From contig BROE01000003.1 in assembly GCA_036571765.1 (NCBI GenBank), positions 14,270,143-14,334,142 of the forward strand: a DNA stretch of 64,000 bases, given 5' to 3'. The translations under genes and the position numbers were made by a program. The notes beneath the pieces are model-generated. The model was given only the letters and a program-made list of their open reading frames with translations, did no database searches and was not told the origin of the DNA. Below, piece after piece: positions 26,401-38,400 of the stretch (its first letter is position 1; the number at the start of each line of letters is the position of its first letter). This stretch comes from Plecoglossus altivelis (taxonomy: Eukaryota > Chordata > Actinopteri > Osmeriformes > Plecoglossidae).

Positions 26401-29400
26401 ACTTCACCTTTCATACATGTCTCACATCACACAAAGATCACCAGTCCATGTAACATGTTTCAAGAGCAAGTAGAATGAAATTTGTAATAGAGGAAGTTGG
26501 AAAAAACATCAGCCTTGATATCAGGTAAAGTGGACCATGTGTGCTGTTCTTATTTGGCCTTCATACAGAATGTGCATGGAACAATCTGTCTTTTCATGCC
26601 CATGCCCATGGTTTGGTTCAGTGGGTGGTAAGAGCACCACTGTGACTTGGGAGAACTGGGAGCTCTTTCCAAGGTGAGTACCTGATGGGAGATGACTATG
26701 CAGACACTGCCATTACTTTAAGTGCTAGAGTGTCAGCTAACCCGACACTGGCACAAGGAATACTTTATGCCAGATGGGAATAGCTGTCTTTGAAGTCTTA
26801 ACAAGCAGACAGAGAAACAAGTCTTTATGCAGGGTTGAGAAAAAGGAAGAAAACGATAGCTTAGCTACGTTACCCCAAAGTGTATGTTAAATCCCACATA
26901 GGAAAGGAAGGGATAAAGAAGATGGAATGGGTGGGGAAGGGCAAACATCCAAAGTGGATTTTAAAAAAACAGTTTGGATGTTGCTGACTGTAATTTTTTA
27001 GTGCGTTCAAAATAGGCAGGAATATAAAACAAAGCAGCAGTTGTCATGCTAAAGGGTCCTGCTGCTTTAGAGGTGTCAAATTATTGTACCTCAGCTGGAT
27101 ATATCGGTTTTAGGAGCCAGGGGGTGAGAAAAGATCCAAACCTAGTAGACTTTGGCACATCTGTTTTCAACCATTGGCATGGATGAACAAGTCTGTGAAA
27201 CCTCTCGATAGGCATCCATGCATTAGCAGAAGGCATCACAAAAAGAATGAAATGATAAGATGTTACAGAAACATAAACATGTCAACATATAGTTGAGGCA
27301 CCTCCAAATTCCCAGAAAACACATTTTGACTGAGGGGCTGAAGGGCACACCCTGCCAGAGATGGAATTAAAGTTTTGGAATTTAATGTTATCTAAAAAGT
27401 CCTAGGACTGTTTCACAAAGTCCATTATTTGCTGCTGGGGAAATTAATGGGCGTCAGACAATTCATGGAAAAGGCTAAGATACCAGGCATAGATTGTATA
27501 TTCAAAGGCTGATTATACCTATAGGGGGACAAAACGTTAACATACATTTGAAAGAGAACATGGATAGTGTGTGGTATGAAGATGTATAAACATGTCACAG
27601 AAAAACTGAAAACCTGTCAAAAAGATAAGAAATGATCTTTTAACAAAGGCACCCCCAAACAAGACTTCTATTGTAAGCTATGATTTGACCATGCTCCATT
27701 TTTTTCCTGCCTTAATTGAAAATTGAGCAGAAGTTCTGCCAAAGATTACAGTGAAAAGCTAAAAACATTTAGGTGTTGGCATGTCCCTCATTTTGGCACT
27801 TCTGACTCGTGAGTGCTTGTGAGGTTCTGCTGAATGTCTGCTTTTGATTTATTAGGTAGGGTTAACGACGAGGCTCCAGGACGACGACCTGCCTCAGTGG
27901 AAGGACGGTGATCTCAGAACTGGAGGCATCCAGGAGAACAAGGGAATGGGCCGAGGGCAAGCCTGTGCCACCGACACAGCACATGGGGCTTTTGAGAAGT
28001 CTGGCTTTTCCAGTGCCTGTATGGTTGCTGTGTTCAACCATGCGCAGAGAAAAACGGAGCTGAGGCAGGTCTGCTAAGGGCCATGGCCAAGTTAAGCACG
28101 GAAATATTTCTTTCCTGTTAACTCAAGAGTCTGGCAGTCACCTGTAAGGTTACCCTCTCAGTTCATCCACAGTCACTCAGTTCACTCACGTCAGTCAGCT
28201 TTCATCATCCATGGAATACAACATTTATGCCTCAAGAAATTCATTAGGAATTCATCTGTTTCTCCATGTGCTTAGTGAAGTAGTTTATGCATCTTTCTAG
28301 GGGCTTGGTTGTCTCTGTCCCTGCTCGGAGACAGTGGATAGATTTCTGTTTGAGCAACAGCGGTGAATGTGTTTGGCAAGTAACCTATTGGCACTGGCAA
28401 TGCTTAGCTTTGCACCAAGGGTCCATGATATCTTGCATTGCTGAAAAGATGAAGCATCTACAGCATTGAAATTACTGGGCTGGTCATTTTAAGTCCACGC
28501 CACTGGCTGCAGTTTAAAAACTGTATTAGGTTGGCATTGATCTCTAGTGCTAATTAGATATGACTATATTACATGTTGAGAACTTGTTGGGTCAAAGTAA
28601 AGTTTTCCTCCAAATTGCCAAAAATGGCATCCCAAGGGCGGTCTAAGGAAAGTTTTTTGTTTTTACATCACTCAAGACGTGAAAGTGAGCTTACTGTAAA
28701 AACCTGTCTGAAACCTAGTGAAGACATGAGCTGTGTTTTCTGTCTTCAACAGCCAAACAAAATATCAAAAGCTCAAATCATAATAATAATGCAAATACAT
28801 GAAGTACTTAACTGGTGGCACTAAAGGGTGTGTGGTGCGCCAAATGGGCATTAGCAGAGGCCAGAAGGGGAGTCTCACTTTTCTGCAGAGAAATCCCTAT
28901 AACTAAGTGTGTGTGTCCTTTAAGTAGGGTTTGGATTGTCAACTAATGAAAATATACTGTGTGAGCACTACTGAATGGTTGTTCCTAGGCCAGGACACAC
29001 AAATCTCTCCAGGCTGTGAAATGCTGCGTGTCCGCATCCTACACTCTCTCTGGCACAGGAAACTGCAGAAGGCCTGATCTTAATTAGTTTGGCAGTTATG
29101 AATAACATCCTTTGAGGATTAGAGATTGTTGTTTTTGGTTTGTGTAGGTAAAATATCCCATCGGTTTAGTACAGTGTTGAAACACCCACAGTGACATGAA
29201 TATTCAAAAAGAGGCCCATTAAATCACAATGATGAATTGATCTTTCAGAGATAATGACAAAAACATCACTGAAAGTCCACTGTAACATGGTACTCTCTGC
29301 AAGGTATGATTACAATCTTAAAATGTTAGATTATTTTTATATTATTACACTACTTTAGTACTTTATTAAGTACTTTATATGATAAAGTTTGTATATCGGG

Positions 29401-31175
29401 TTATTTAACATTGAAGAGCCTAATATAACAATAAACATTTATGCATATACATTTGGTATTTGTATCAGTTGTCAGATACTTAAATTTCATTCTGAAATTA
29501 ATTTCACACATGTAAGATAATAATTACAAAGTCCACTTTGATCATTTTTCAGAGGGCATGACTGTTATTCTTAAAGAGGCACTTTTTATGATTCTTGGCA
29601 GACGGTCTATTTTCTGTGTAAATTACATACAAAGAAACCTTAAGAGGTGTTTCTCAAGGGCTCAACAGTTTTACGCTTACACCTCATTGGCCCACCATGG
29701 AAAACATGAACTGTACTTCCAAGTACTGTGTTTAGTGTGGTTTGAGGCTGAGGTGGTGGTATCCATTGCTTGGTTTATCCAGCAGCATCTCAGAAAGCCT
29801 CAGAGAGGTCTGGGGACAGGTAGAGGGCCTGTGCCACCTCAAACCACAACCACCATGGCAATTCAGGGCACTCACCGCATAGTACTTGCCTGGTTTGCCC
29901 AAAGATCCAAGCAAGAATCACAGAGACATCTATGCAACTATGCCATTTCTCAAGGAAAAGTTAAGCTGGAACATGTACTGTGACATCATATACATTCCAA
30001 GCCATGTAATCTGTTGATGCATTAATGTATACATGTTAATGTATTCTTTCATGTCTTAAATGTTTAGAAGAGGGTAGTGCCATCTCTGGATGTTACATTT
30101 TCTCAATAAAAGGCAATGCATTTATCCTTGCTGAGTGTGTCAACCCTGTTATAGACATTTACCTAGTAGTTTTGAATAGATTCATACAGTCCAACACACG
30201 GTATGTTATATGCAAGCTGCGCCTTGCAATAATTTATTAAACAATGTTAAATTTAAACAATTAAACAAACATGTTGAAACAATGTTACTCAACTATCTAG
30301 AATAACATGATCCATTATTGGGCTTTGAGTTGATTAATTGTACAATAATGTGCATTTTTGCATGTTTAATAGATTCATTATTAAAATGTTGATGCTCCAA
30401 ATCTAACAGGATTTTGGATGTGGATTTTGCCATTAAGACCACCAACTCCAAACGTCCGTGGCAGCTATGGTAGATAAACAGTGCCATCTTCTGATACAGT
30501 TCAGCATAATTACAACAGGTGAAATAAAATACTTTGAAATGTCAATAAATACAACATTCACCTATAATAGGCCTACTTTCTGATTGCTAAGTGAAACCAG
30601 ATTTGACAAGGATATCTACCGAAATAATGGGGCCTCCAGGAAACATTTTTTGCAGAGGTTTGATCAAAATGTCTAACACTTTCAGCAAATAGTTTATCCA
30701 CGTCATTGTCTGTTTTTTAGAACTTGAAAAAACACGGTTTTATTTTGAGTAGTCTAATCTGGGTTTGCCAAAAATATCTGCCGAGGGTTCTTTGTGGCGG
30801 GCATCAACGTTCCATTCAGAGCAAACCAATCAGCCCCGAGTTTCTTGGCAGACTGCGTCCAATAAGGCACCTCCTTATTGTAGAGTTGCATGTTCCAACA
30901 GCGGACCACTGAGCACGGATGCTAGATAACTAGCTTGAAGATTACTTAATTACTTTTAAATACCAATGCAATTGTTTAAATGAAACAAAAAAGTATTGTG
31001 CCTATTTATATCAATTAAACGGTCGTAACGTTAGGTTGACTGTTGAGCTAAGTATCCGAAGGATAGCATAATATTAAATATAGTTGGCTAACTAAATAGC
31101 AATAGCTGGCTCGCTAAATCGGCGCCTGGCGCGGTTTCTGTTTGGCAACAACCTTTCATTAACACGTTTTTCGGT
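14490..31175. other. Gene-poor 16.7 kb between pthlh and tmpo
   Basis: No coding gene was recognised on either strand. Open frames are short, overlap in both directions and have no family resemblance. The first part, upstream of pthlh, should hold its promoter and non-coding first exons. A small inverted repeat lies at 16708-16742. The last hundred bases before 31176, with a GC-rich motif around 31120-31135 (ggcgcctggcgcgg), probably belong to the tmpo promoter and 5' UTR. The remainder may hold distal regulatory elements, but nothing specific can be named from the sequence alone. Confidence 0.5.
16708..16742. repeat. 12-bp inverted repeat
   Basis: gaaaactgtttt (16708-16719) pairs perfectly with aaaacagttttc (16731-16742) across an 11-base loop containing a G run. 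It is a small AT-rich hairpin of unknown role. Confidence 0.8.
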
Positions 31176-33151
31176 ATGGCAGAATTCCTTGAAGATCCGT
31201 CCATTCTAACAAAGGATAAGCTTAAAAGTGAGCTTACGGCCAACAATGTGCCTCTTCCCAGCGGAGAGCATAAAAAAGAAGTCTATGTCCAGTTGTATCG
31301 GAAAACGTTGACCGTACTGAACAAAAAGAGTTCAGCGCCAGACACATTTTCTAGTGACGAAGAACTGCCTACTCCGGTGGTGTCCAACAAAAGTCGATCA
31401 GGGAGGGTGAGTTTGTTTAACCCCGAAATGCACTTTAAGTAGTTAGTAGTTTAAGTAGAATGCATTGCTCATAAATGTTAGTTTAAATAATAATCATTGT
31501 CCGCAATATTAACAACGCCAACCGGCCTTGCCATTTAAATCAAATGCTTGGCACGAGGTTTACTTTGACATTCAGCAGTATAACAAATGGATACAAATAC
31601 ACTTTTGCTTTCCCCAATAATGTACTTACAGAAAGCAACAAGAAAGACTGACAAGCCTGCCTCTGAAGAGGTAGAAGTCACAGACCTGACGGATGAAGGC
31701 TTGAAAGACCAGCTGATGCGGCATGGGGTGGATGCTGGACCCATCGTAGGTGAGTCAAGAGGGAAAGTATTCCAGCTGTATTAGATCATATGTGTGAGAG
31801 TAGTATTGCCATCCAATAGCATAATGCTTTAATTTTTTCCCAAGGAAAATATTCACCTTATTCTCCCCTCAGCCTCCACCCGGAAACTTTATGAAAAAAA
31901 ACTGATCAAGCTTCAGGATCAGTCAGTACTTAAGATGACACCCAGCCTACCTGAGACTGCTAGTGCACTCACAGAGGCATCCAAAGCTGACAGTCCTCAG
32001 AATGGCAACACGCACTCAGACCATTACAGTGACAAGGAAGATGGTGAGCTCAGGCCGTTAATCGACATACACCAACAATTAGACATACCCGATGAACGTG
32101 TTCTGTATAATCAGATCTGGATTTTGCCTTCATTCTTAATTGTAATGCCTATTCATCAGAGGAGGTAACAGTTCCTGAGACAGAGCCTGTTCCTATTGTG
32201 GAGAACCCTGTGAGAAGCAGAGGCAAGACTGCTGTCTCTGTTCGGACCAGTAGCAGACGACACAATAAGGTGAGGGCATTTCTGGCACTACATGACACAC
32301 TTTACTTACAAATGTCCCCCATGAAAGTGTTTTCAGGTAAACTACCTTGATTATAATGGGGTTTGTTTACAGGTGGAGGGGAAGCAAGAAGCTGGTGACC
32401 AGACCCCCAAGAAAAGTGCTGAGAATGTGGTTGAAGATATACTTGCTAATGAGATCAGTACACCCACAGGAATCGGGTAAGTCAGTCCATGACTGCTCAC
32501 TTTGTTTGTCTACAGAGCAGCTGTCTTTGAATTGTAACGTTCAGTGGTCGAAAGACGTATAAACACTCCACTCACACTATAAATAGGGGTTTGACTCACA
32601 TTTGAAGTTATTACTGTGAGTTGTTTCTGTTGATATACCTCCTTAGTAGACAAGTAAAGCATGTTTGAAGCTTAACCATGTCTGATACTGGTTCAGTCAA
32701 CTTCTTGACCTGAATTGTCTGTACGGGTTGGTGACGTCTCAAGACGATACAGCAAGACCAGTTTGATCTTTTATTAATGGTGGGAAACAGATAATGATCG
32801 TTAACAATCTGCTTTACTGCTTTCATCAGTGCCACCTGTCGGCGACCAATTCGAGGCGCAGCGGGCAGACCAGTGAAGCCAGGTGACTACTGGCTGGATG
32901 AGTCCCTGCTACACAACGTGCTCACTGAGAGCCAATCAGAGGGTCTCTCTAATGCCGCAGGCCCGGGGAAGACCCCTGCCCGACGAGGCTTCGTCTCTGT
33001 GGTTCTGAGAGTACTAGTGCTGGTTGTGGTGGCCGGCTCTATTTACTACGCGTACGAGAACCTAGACACAGAGCAGATCAATTCCCTTAAAGGCCTGCTG
33101 GACAGGGTGGTCACCCCCCTGGGCATCGGCAGAGAGAGTGGTGGCAAGTAA
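31176..33151 (+). CDS. tmpo: Thymopoietin / lamina-associated polypeptide 2, LAP2-beta-like
   Basis: This is an inner nuclear membrane protein; the family binds BAF and B-type lamins and helps organise chromatin at the envelope. Exons 31176-31406, 31632-31749, 31873-32043, 32160-32269, 32373-32476 and 32830-33151 join in phase to 351 residues. The N-terminal LEM-like domain begins MAEFLEDPSILTKDKLKSEL. The BAF-binding LEM domain follows (about residues 88-130; VTDLTDEGLKDQLMRHGV, then TRKLYEKKL). Next come an acidic, Ser-rich linker and the lamin-binding tail motif TCRRPIRGAAGRP. A single transmembrane helix lies at about residues 298-319 (VVLRVLVLVVVAGSIYYAY), followed by a short lumenal tail. 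It is shorter than human LAP2-beta (about 450 residues) because the central linker is reduced. No exon like the mammalian LAP2-alpha-specific one was seen. The neighbour slc25a3 matches the human 12q23 order. Confidence 0.95.
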
Positions 33152-34713
33152 AGCGTTGTCCCTTCCTCCCCCTCCGCGTACCACCATACCTGCTACCTGC
33201 TTTTTTTCACCTCACCTTTGCTATCCTCCCCTAATGAAGCTCTCCTTTTTCTACCTGGTTCCCCCTTTTGAGGACAGACCTGGGATTGAGAAGGGTTGAT
33301 TTTTCCTCCTCCTTTAGTTCCTTCTTCACTTACAGGTGGTAGAAGGAAGTTGCTTGAGCCCAGCAGCCAGCGCTTCTGAAAAACACTGTCTCATGAGAAT
33401 GTGAAGTGTTTGTCGTTGTGTGTATATTGTATATGTAGAACTCAATGTGAATTGGCGAGGACAGTTTTTGTGCATGGTTGTAGTAAAGGATTAGTTTTCT
33501 AATGGTCTGTGCCAGGCGTTTTTCTGACGGTTAAGTGTCTGCACACTGTTGACACTTATTTCCTTCCCATTTTATAGCACAAATGCTACTAATAACAACG
33601 TTTTCACTGTGTTAATGTATGATTAGATGTAGAAGGATTTCTGATTTTCTTAAAGCAGTGCTCAGGTTTAATTGGACAAATTCTCTATCACTTGACTTTT
33701 CTTTTGGAGTAGTGCATAGGAGAACCAATCAAGAAATGAATAGGATTAAAACAGAACAATTGTTTTACAAATGACTTTATAACCAAGTTCTGCATTTTAG
33801 AACTTCAATATTCATCAGACATCAACGGTCGGTTGTTGGAGTCTGTTTTTCTGTCAATTTAATGTTATCTGTGTTCTGATTTATTGGTGTCAAATCAGGT
33901 CTTATAACTGAATGAGGATGCAGTCTATTTTCAAGGTAAAAACATAGGTGTTATCGCCTGCTTGAATCAGTTTATACTGATGTTGATTATGATGTTGTGC
34001 TCTTAAATTGAGAGTTTGAACTAGTCTAGTTGGTTTGGCATGGCATTCAACTGGCTCTTTGCCCCTGATCTTACTCATCCCTGTGTAACTGAGTTTACTT
34101 GTTTTGGTGCTATGTTGTGCTAAATGAAAAACTTAATCATTCAGTCACATCACTGGCACTGGATGTTTTCTTTAGTTGCCCCATACAGTCATGTTCCTAT
34201 TGTTCAATTTATACTTCATAAATTGCAAGCACTGATTTCTGGTCAAATAGTTTTAGTTCATCTGGTGAGTGACCAACAAAATCTTGGCTTTGAGACAAAT
34301 GTTTAGAGTCTAAACATTTGAGAAATGAATGGCTTTGACTATACTCAAGTTCAATAATGTGAAGTATGCTTCTATACTTTTGATTCAATACAACGACTAC
34401 AAGGGAGATTTGTGTATTTTAGTACACCAATGGCAAAATTGACTTTGGCAACACTTAAAATGTACCTGTCACTGTTTTTAATAACCCTTTTCTCATCTGA
34501 AGTGATTAAAAACATTTTTTTGCTAAATAAATATGTAAAAGCAATATGTTAAAATGTGTCTAACTTCTTATCACCTGTATTACCAGCATACTTTTCTAAG
34601 AAAAAAAGAAATGAACTTCAAATCAGAAAACTTTGTCATGTATATAGATAAATGAAAAAACTGGTTTTACGGATGTTTTATTTATAATGTAGACTGTATG
34701 TCAAGAAAATAAA
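33152..34713 (+). other. 3' UTR of tmpo with poly(A) signal
   Basis: About 1.5 kb of AT-rich, non-coding sequence follows the tmpo stop. AATAAA at 34708-34713 is the clearest signal. AATAAA also occurs within ctaaataaatatg near 34526, so alternative polyadenylation is possible. Confidence 0.6.
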
Positions 34714-35456
34714 TGTGATAACAGTTTGTGTCTTAAGGGTTTTCTTGTTGAGTTAGACTATCATCGATGATATAGGAGTAGCTTAAATCTTGTTCTATAG
34801 ACCATCTTTTGCAAGCCGTTGCACAATCTTCAACACATACCTTCAAGAGCATTAGTCGTTGTAGGTATATATTGGTTTTGTCACTATTCCAATTGTTACT
34901 AGTAGTGTATAGTTAGTGTAAGTTTTACGAAGGTAAATCATTCAAGGATAGGCTACCGAGTTAGTTTAAATTACAGACTGTACTTTTAACGGCCCATTTT
35001 GGGATTTAACGTTGTCAGACTAGAGAAGAGGAGAAAAAAATTAGTCGGGCCAGGAATTCACAGAAACCCACTCGAGTATCGTTCGATTTGCCGGTGGAAA
35101 CGACAGTCGCCATTTGAAGTACGAAAGTAAGGAAAATAATGGCATCTTTCTACCCTGCATATTACGTGGAAGAGTGGACCTGTTTTTATATTTTCAACTA
35201 TCTCCTAATTTGCAAAAGTATAAGTAACTAAATTAGTAACCAAGTTCGTTTGCAGTAGGAAGCTGAAGTGGTAGCTAGCTAGATTAGTCTACCTTGGTTA
35301 AACATATTAAATCATTGTTCTTTTACGATACATACAGCAACACAGATAGGTTCTTGGTATCTGGTTTGTTGTACCGACACAATTTCCTTAAATATTTGAC
35401 TACATTTGTATTATTTTACCCTCCATTGTTCCCCGCACATAGCGACATAAGGAACA
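34714..35456. other. Intergenic region / slc25a3 promoter and 5' UTR
   Basis: This 743-bp stretch separates the tmpo poly(A) signal from the slc25a3 start codon. No coding sequence is visible. Part of it must be the slc25a3 promoter and leader, but no TATA box or other defined element can be named with confidence. Confidence 0.45.
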
Positions 35457-38400
35457 ATGTACCCGAATACGCTGACACAGTTGGCAAGGGCGAATCCTTT
35501 TACATCCCCGTTATTCACACTACGGAAATCTGAAGAACCGTCGCAGGGCCTTTCTCATGTGGAAGGCAAACCCAGACTAGCCGCTGCGGCTGTCGCTGGT
35601 AAGAAAATGCCTGTTGCAAAACACGAACACAACTTTGCTTGGTAGCTTTTAATAGTCCATACAGTTAGACCTAGACGTCCTTCCTGGTTAGGTTACTTTC
35701 AAAACACAGGCACCATCAGATCTTATATGCTTGGCAGTGTGGCAAGTTGTGGCAAGTGTATATTATACGTTGTTACATGACCTAGTCATGTGATGATATG
35801 GTCAAAGGGATTAATACTTGAAGTGTGACGTTTTTGTACAGTGCCTTTATGGAATAAATCTGTAACTAACTGATGTTTTGGTGTGTTATTCACCACCATT
35901 CAAGAAGCATTTGTTCCTGTGAGGCCTCAGCAAGATGCTTAAAGGGTACATTTCACACAGCAGAGGTTCTTCATGACCTGGTCTTGTGCAGGTTGCAGGT
36001 CTGTTACTCGCATGGCATAGTGAAGTGACGTATTGTCAAGTATGGTGACCCATACTCGAAATTAACCCTCTGCATTAACCCATACAAGTGCACACACAGC
36101 AGTGAGTAGTGGGCAACTGTACGCACACACAGTGAACATACACCTGGAGCAGTGGGCAGCTATTGTTACAGCACCTGGGAGGCAATTGGGGGTTTGGTGT
36201 CTTGCTCAAGGGCACCTCAGTCATGGTGTTGAAGGCAGAGAGAGTGCTGTTCATATTCCTGCTGGTGTGAGAATCAAACCAGCAACTTGCAGGTTACAAG
36301 CCTGACTCCCTAACCATCAGGCCATGACTTTCTACAAAGATTTATTTGCTTGAGTTTCACACAATTATGCAATCAATATGAAGCTTCAAACATGTATTGA
36401 CCCAGGTGGGACTTGAACCCACAATCCCCAGCTCTGGAGGCTGATGCCTTATCCATTAGGCCACTGGGCCCTAGAATCATGGATTATTATAGTGCTGTGA
36501 CATCCCATCATTTTGGCTTGGAACTAATTCTATTGAGAAGTCATGGTAACAGTACTGCCACTCCCCCTGTCAAAAAAATGAACAATGTAATATTTCAAGT
36601 CTTTCGAGTGTGATATTTCATCTACTAACAAGCCCAGTTAAATTATATGCTCAGTTAGCCTGGCTAACTGTAGTCTACAGTGTTTTGCAAAAACGCTTCA
36701 CCCAAAAGAACTAATGCAAAGGTTTTCAGTGGTTGTTTTTATAATTGTAGTTGTTGCTGTTCTTACTGTTGAGCTTATGTAAGGCTTATTGCAGGCACCT
36801 GAACCTGTTTTTATTCGCATTTCAGCTGTTCGGTTTCAAGTTACTCATAAGAATGCATGCTTATCTAGATGCTGTGAACGGTATTTGTTTGATTTGCAAG
36901 CATCTGTGGCACGTTGGACCGGAGCCAGTTCCAGCATGGCATGGGCTGATTGTTTATGTTCTGTTGTTCCCTGCTGCAGATTCTGAAGTGAGCTGTGAGT
37001 TTGGCTCAGTGAAATACTACGCCCTGTGCGGCTTTGGGGGTATCCTCAGCTGCGGACTCACCCACACAGCGATTGTCCCCCTTGACTTGGTCAAGTGCCG
37101 ACTCCAGGTCAGCATATAAGCTCTGATTGGACTGCGGGGCCAAAAACTGCTGTCTTGTCTATATAACTTTCCTTTAGAACTATGTTTTGAGTCTTGTTTT
37201 TATGTACAGATACGCTGATACTAGTCTATCTTTTAAGGTGGACCCTGCCAAGTACAAGAGCATCTTCAATGGTTTCTCAGTCACACTGAAGGAAGATGGA
37301 GCCCGGGGCCTAGCTAAGGGCTGGGCTCCCACACTCATCGGCTACTCTATGCAAGGCCTCTGCAAGTTTGGTTTCTACGAAGTCTTTAAGACCCTGTACA
37401 GCGATATGCTCGGGGAGGTCAGTACAAGCCAACTCAACAACAGGATGGATAATGCCATACATCTACATCCCACTCATCCTTTTATCATAGACTGTATTTA
37501 AACAATCTTTTTATTTTTTCATCTCCCAACTACCCTGACTAGGAAAACACTTACTTGTGGAGGACGTCTCTGTATCTGGCATCGTCAGCCAGCGCTGAGT
37601 TCTTTGCTGACATAGCCCTGGCTCCCATGGAGGCGTGCAAGGTGCGCATCCAGACCCAGCCCGGCTACGCCAACACCCTGAGAGAGTGTGCACCCAAGAT
37701 GCATGCTGAGGAGGGACTCTGGGCGTGAGTGGACTCTGTAACCTTGCTTGTGTATGATTCCACGTCTACAAAAAGCTTGGATGTCCACGGTCCTTAGATC
37801 CACATCTGAGGGATGCTCCTGTGCTGCTGTAGCTGGTCTCTCTCTTGGGGCGGTTCAGCTCGAGCTCAGATGCCCTCAGTAGCTCGATAGCTGCAGAGTT
37901 GGAGTTCAGTCCTTGGTGTGTGACAATAGTCAACCTGCTTCTCACCCCAGACTATGCACTGGTCCTTTACTGGACTAACTAGTGCAGGAAGACTGGAGAA
38001 CGAACATAATGAAGCTACTGTACATTATTAATGTGCCATTTAAAATATGAACAGAGATGTAGCCACATTCCATCCCATAAATGCATCTCAACATTAAACC
38101 CAGCAAAAACAACTTGCTTGATACATTTTTCTGTCTCTTAGCTTTTACAAAGGAGTGGTTCCCCTTTGGATGAGACAGATTCCCTACACGATGATGAAGT
38201 TTGCCTGCTTTGAGAGAACAGTGGAGACGCTGTATAAATACGTGGTCCCCAAACCCCGGAGCGAGTGCTCCAAGGCGGAGCAGCTAGTGGTCACTTTTGT
38301 GGCCGGCTACATTGGTGAGTCTGAGTACCTATGTACCTTTTATGATAGTGGTCGGGGTCTTCAACACATGTCACTTACTTTTAAGATGGAGATGATTTTT

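Noticed and set aside
26601..26680. Segment with a tRNA A-box-like gttcagtgggtggtaagagc
   Set aside because: No B box or matching stems follow, so there is no cloverleaf; at most a decayed SINE scrap.
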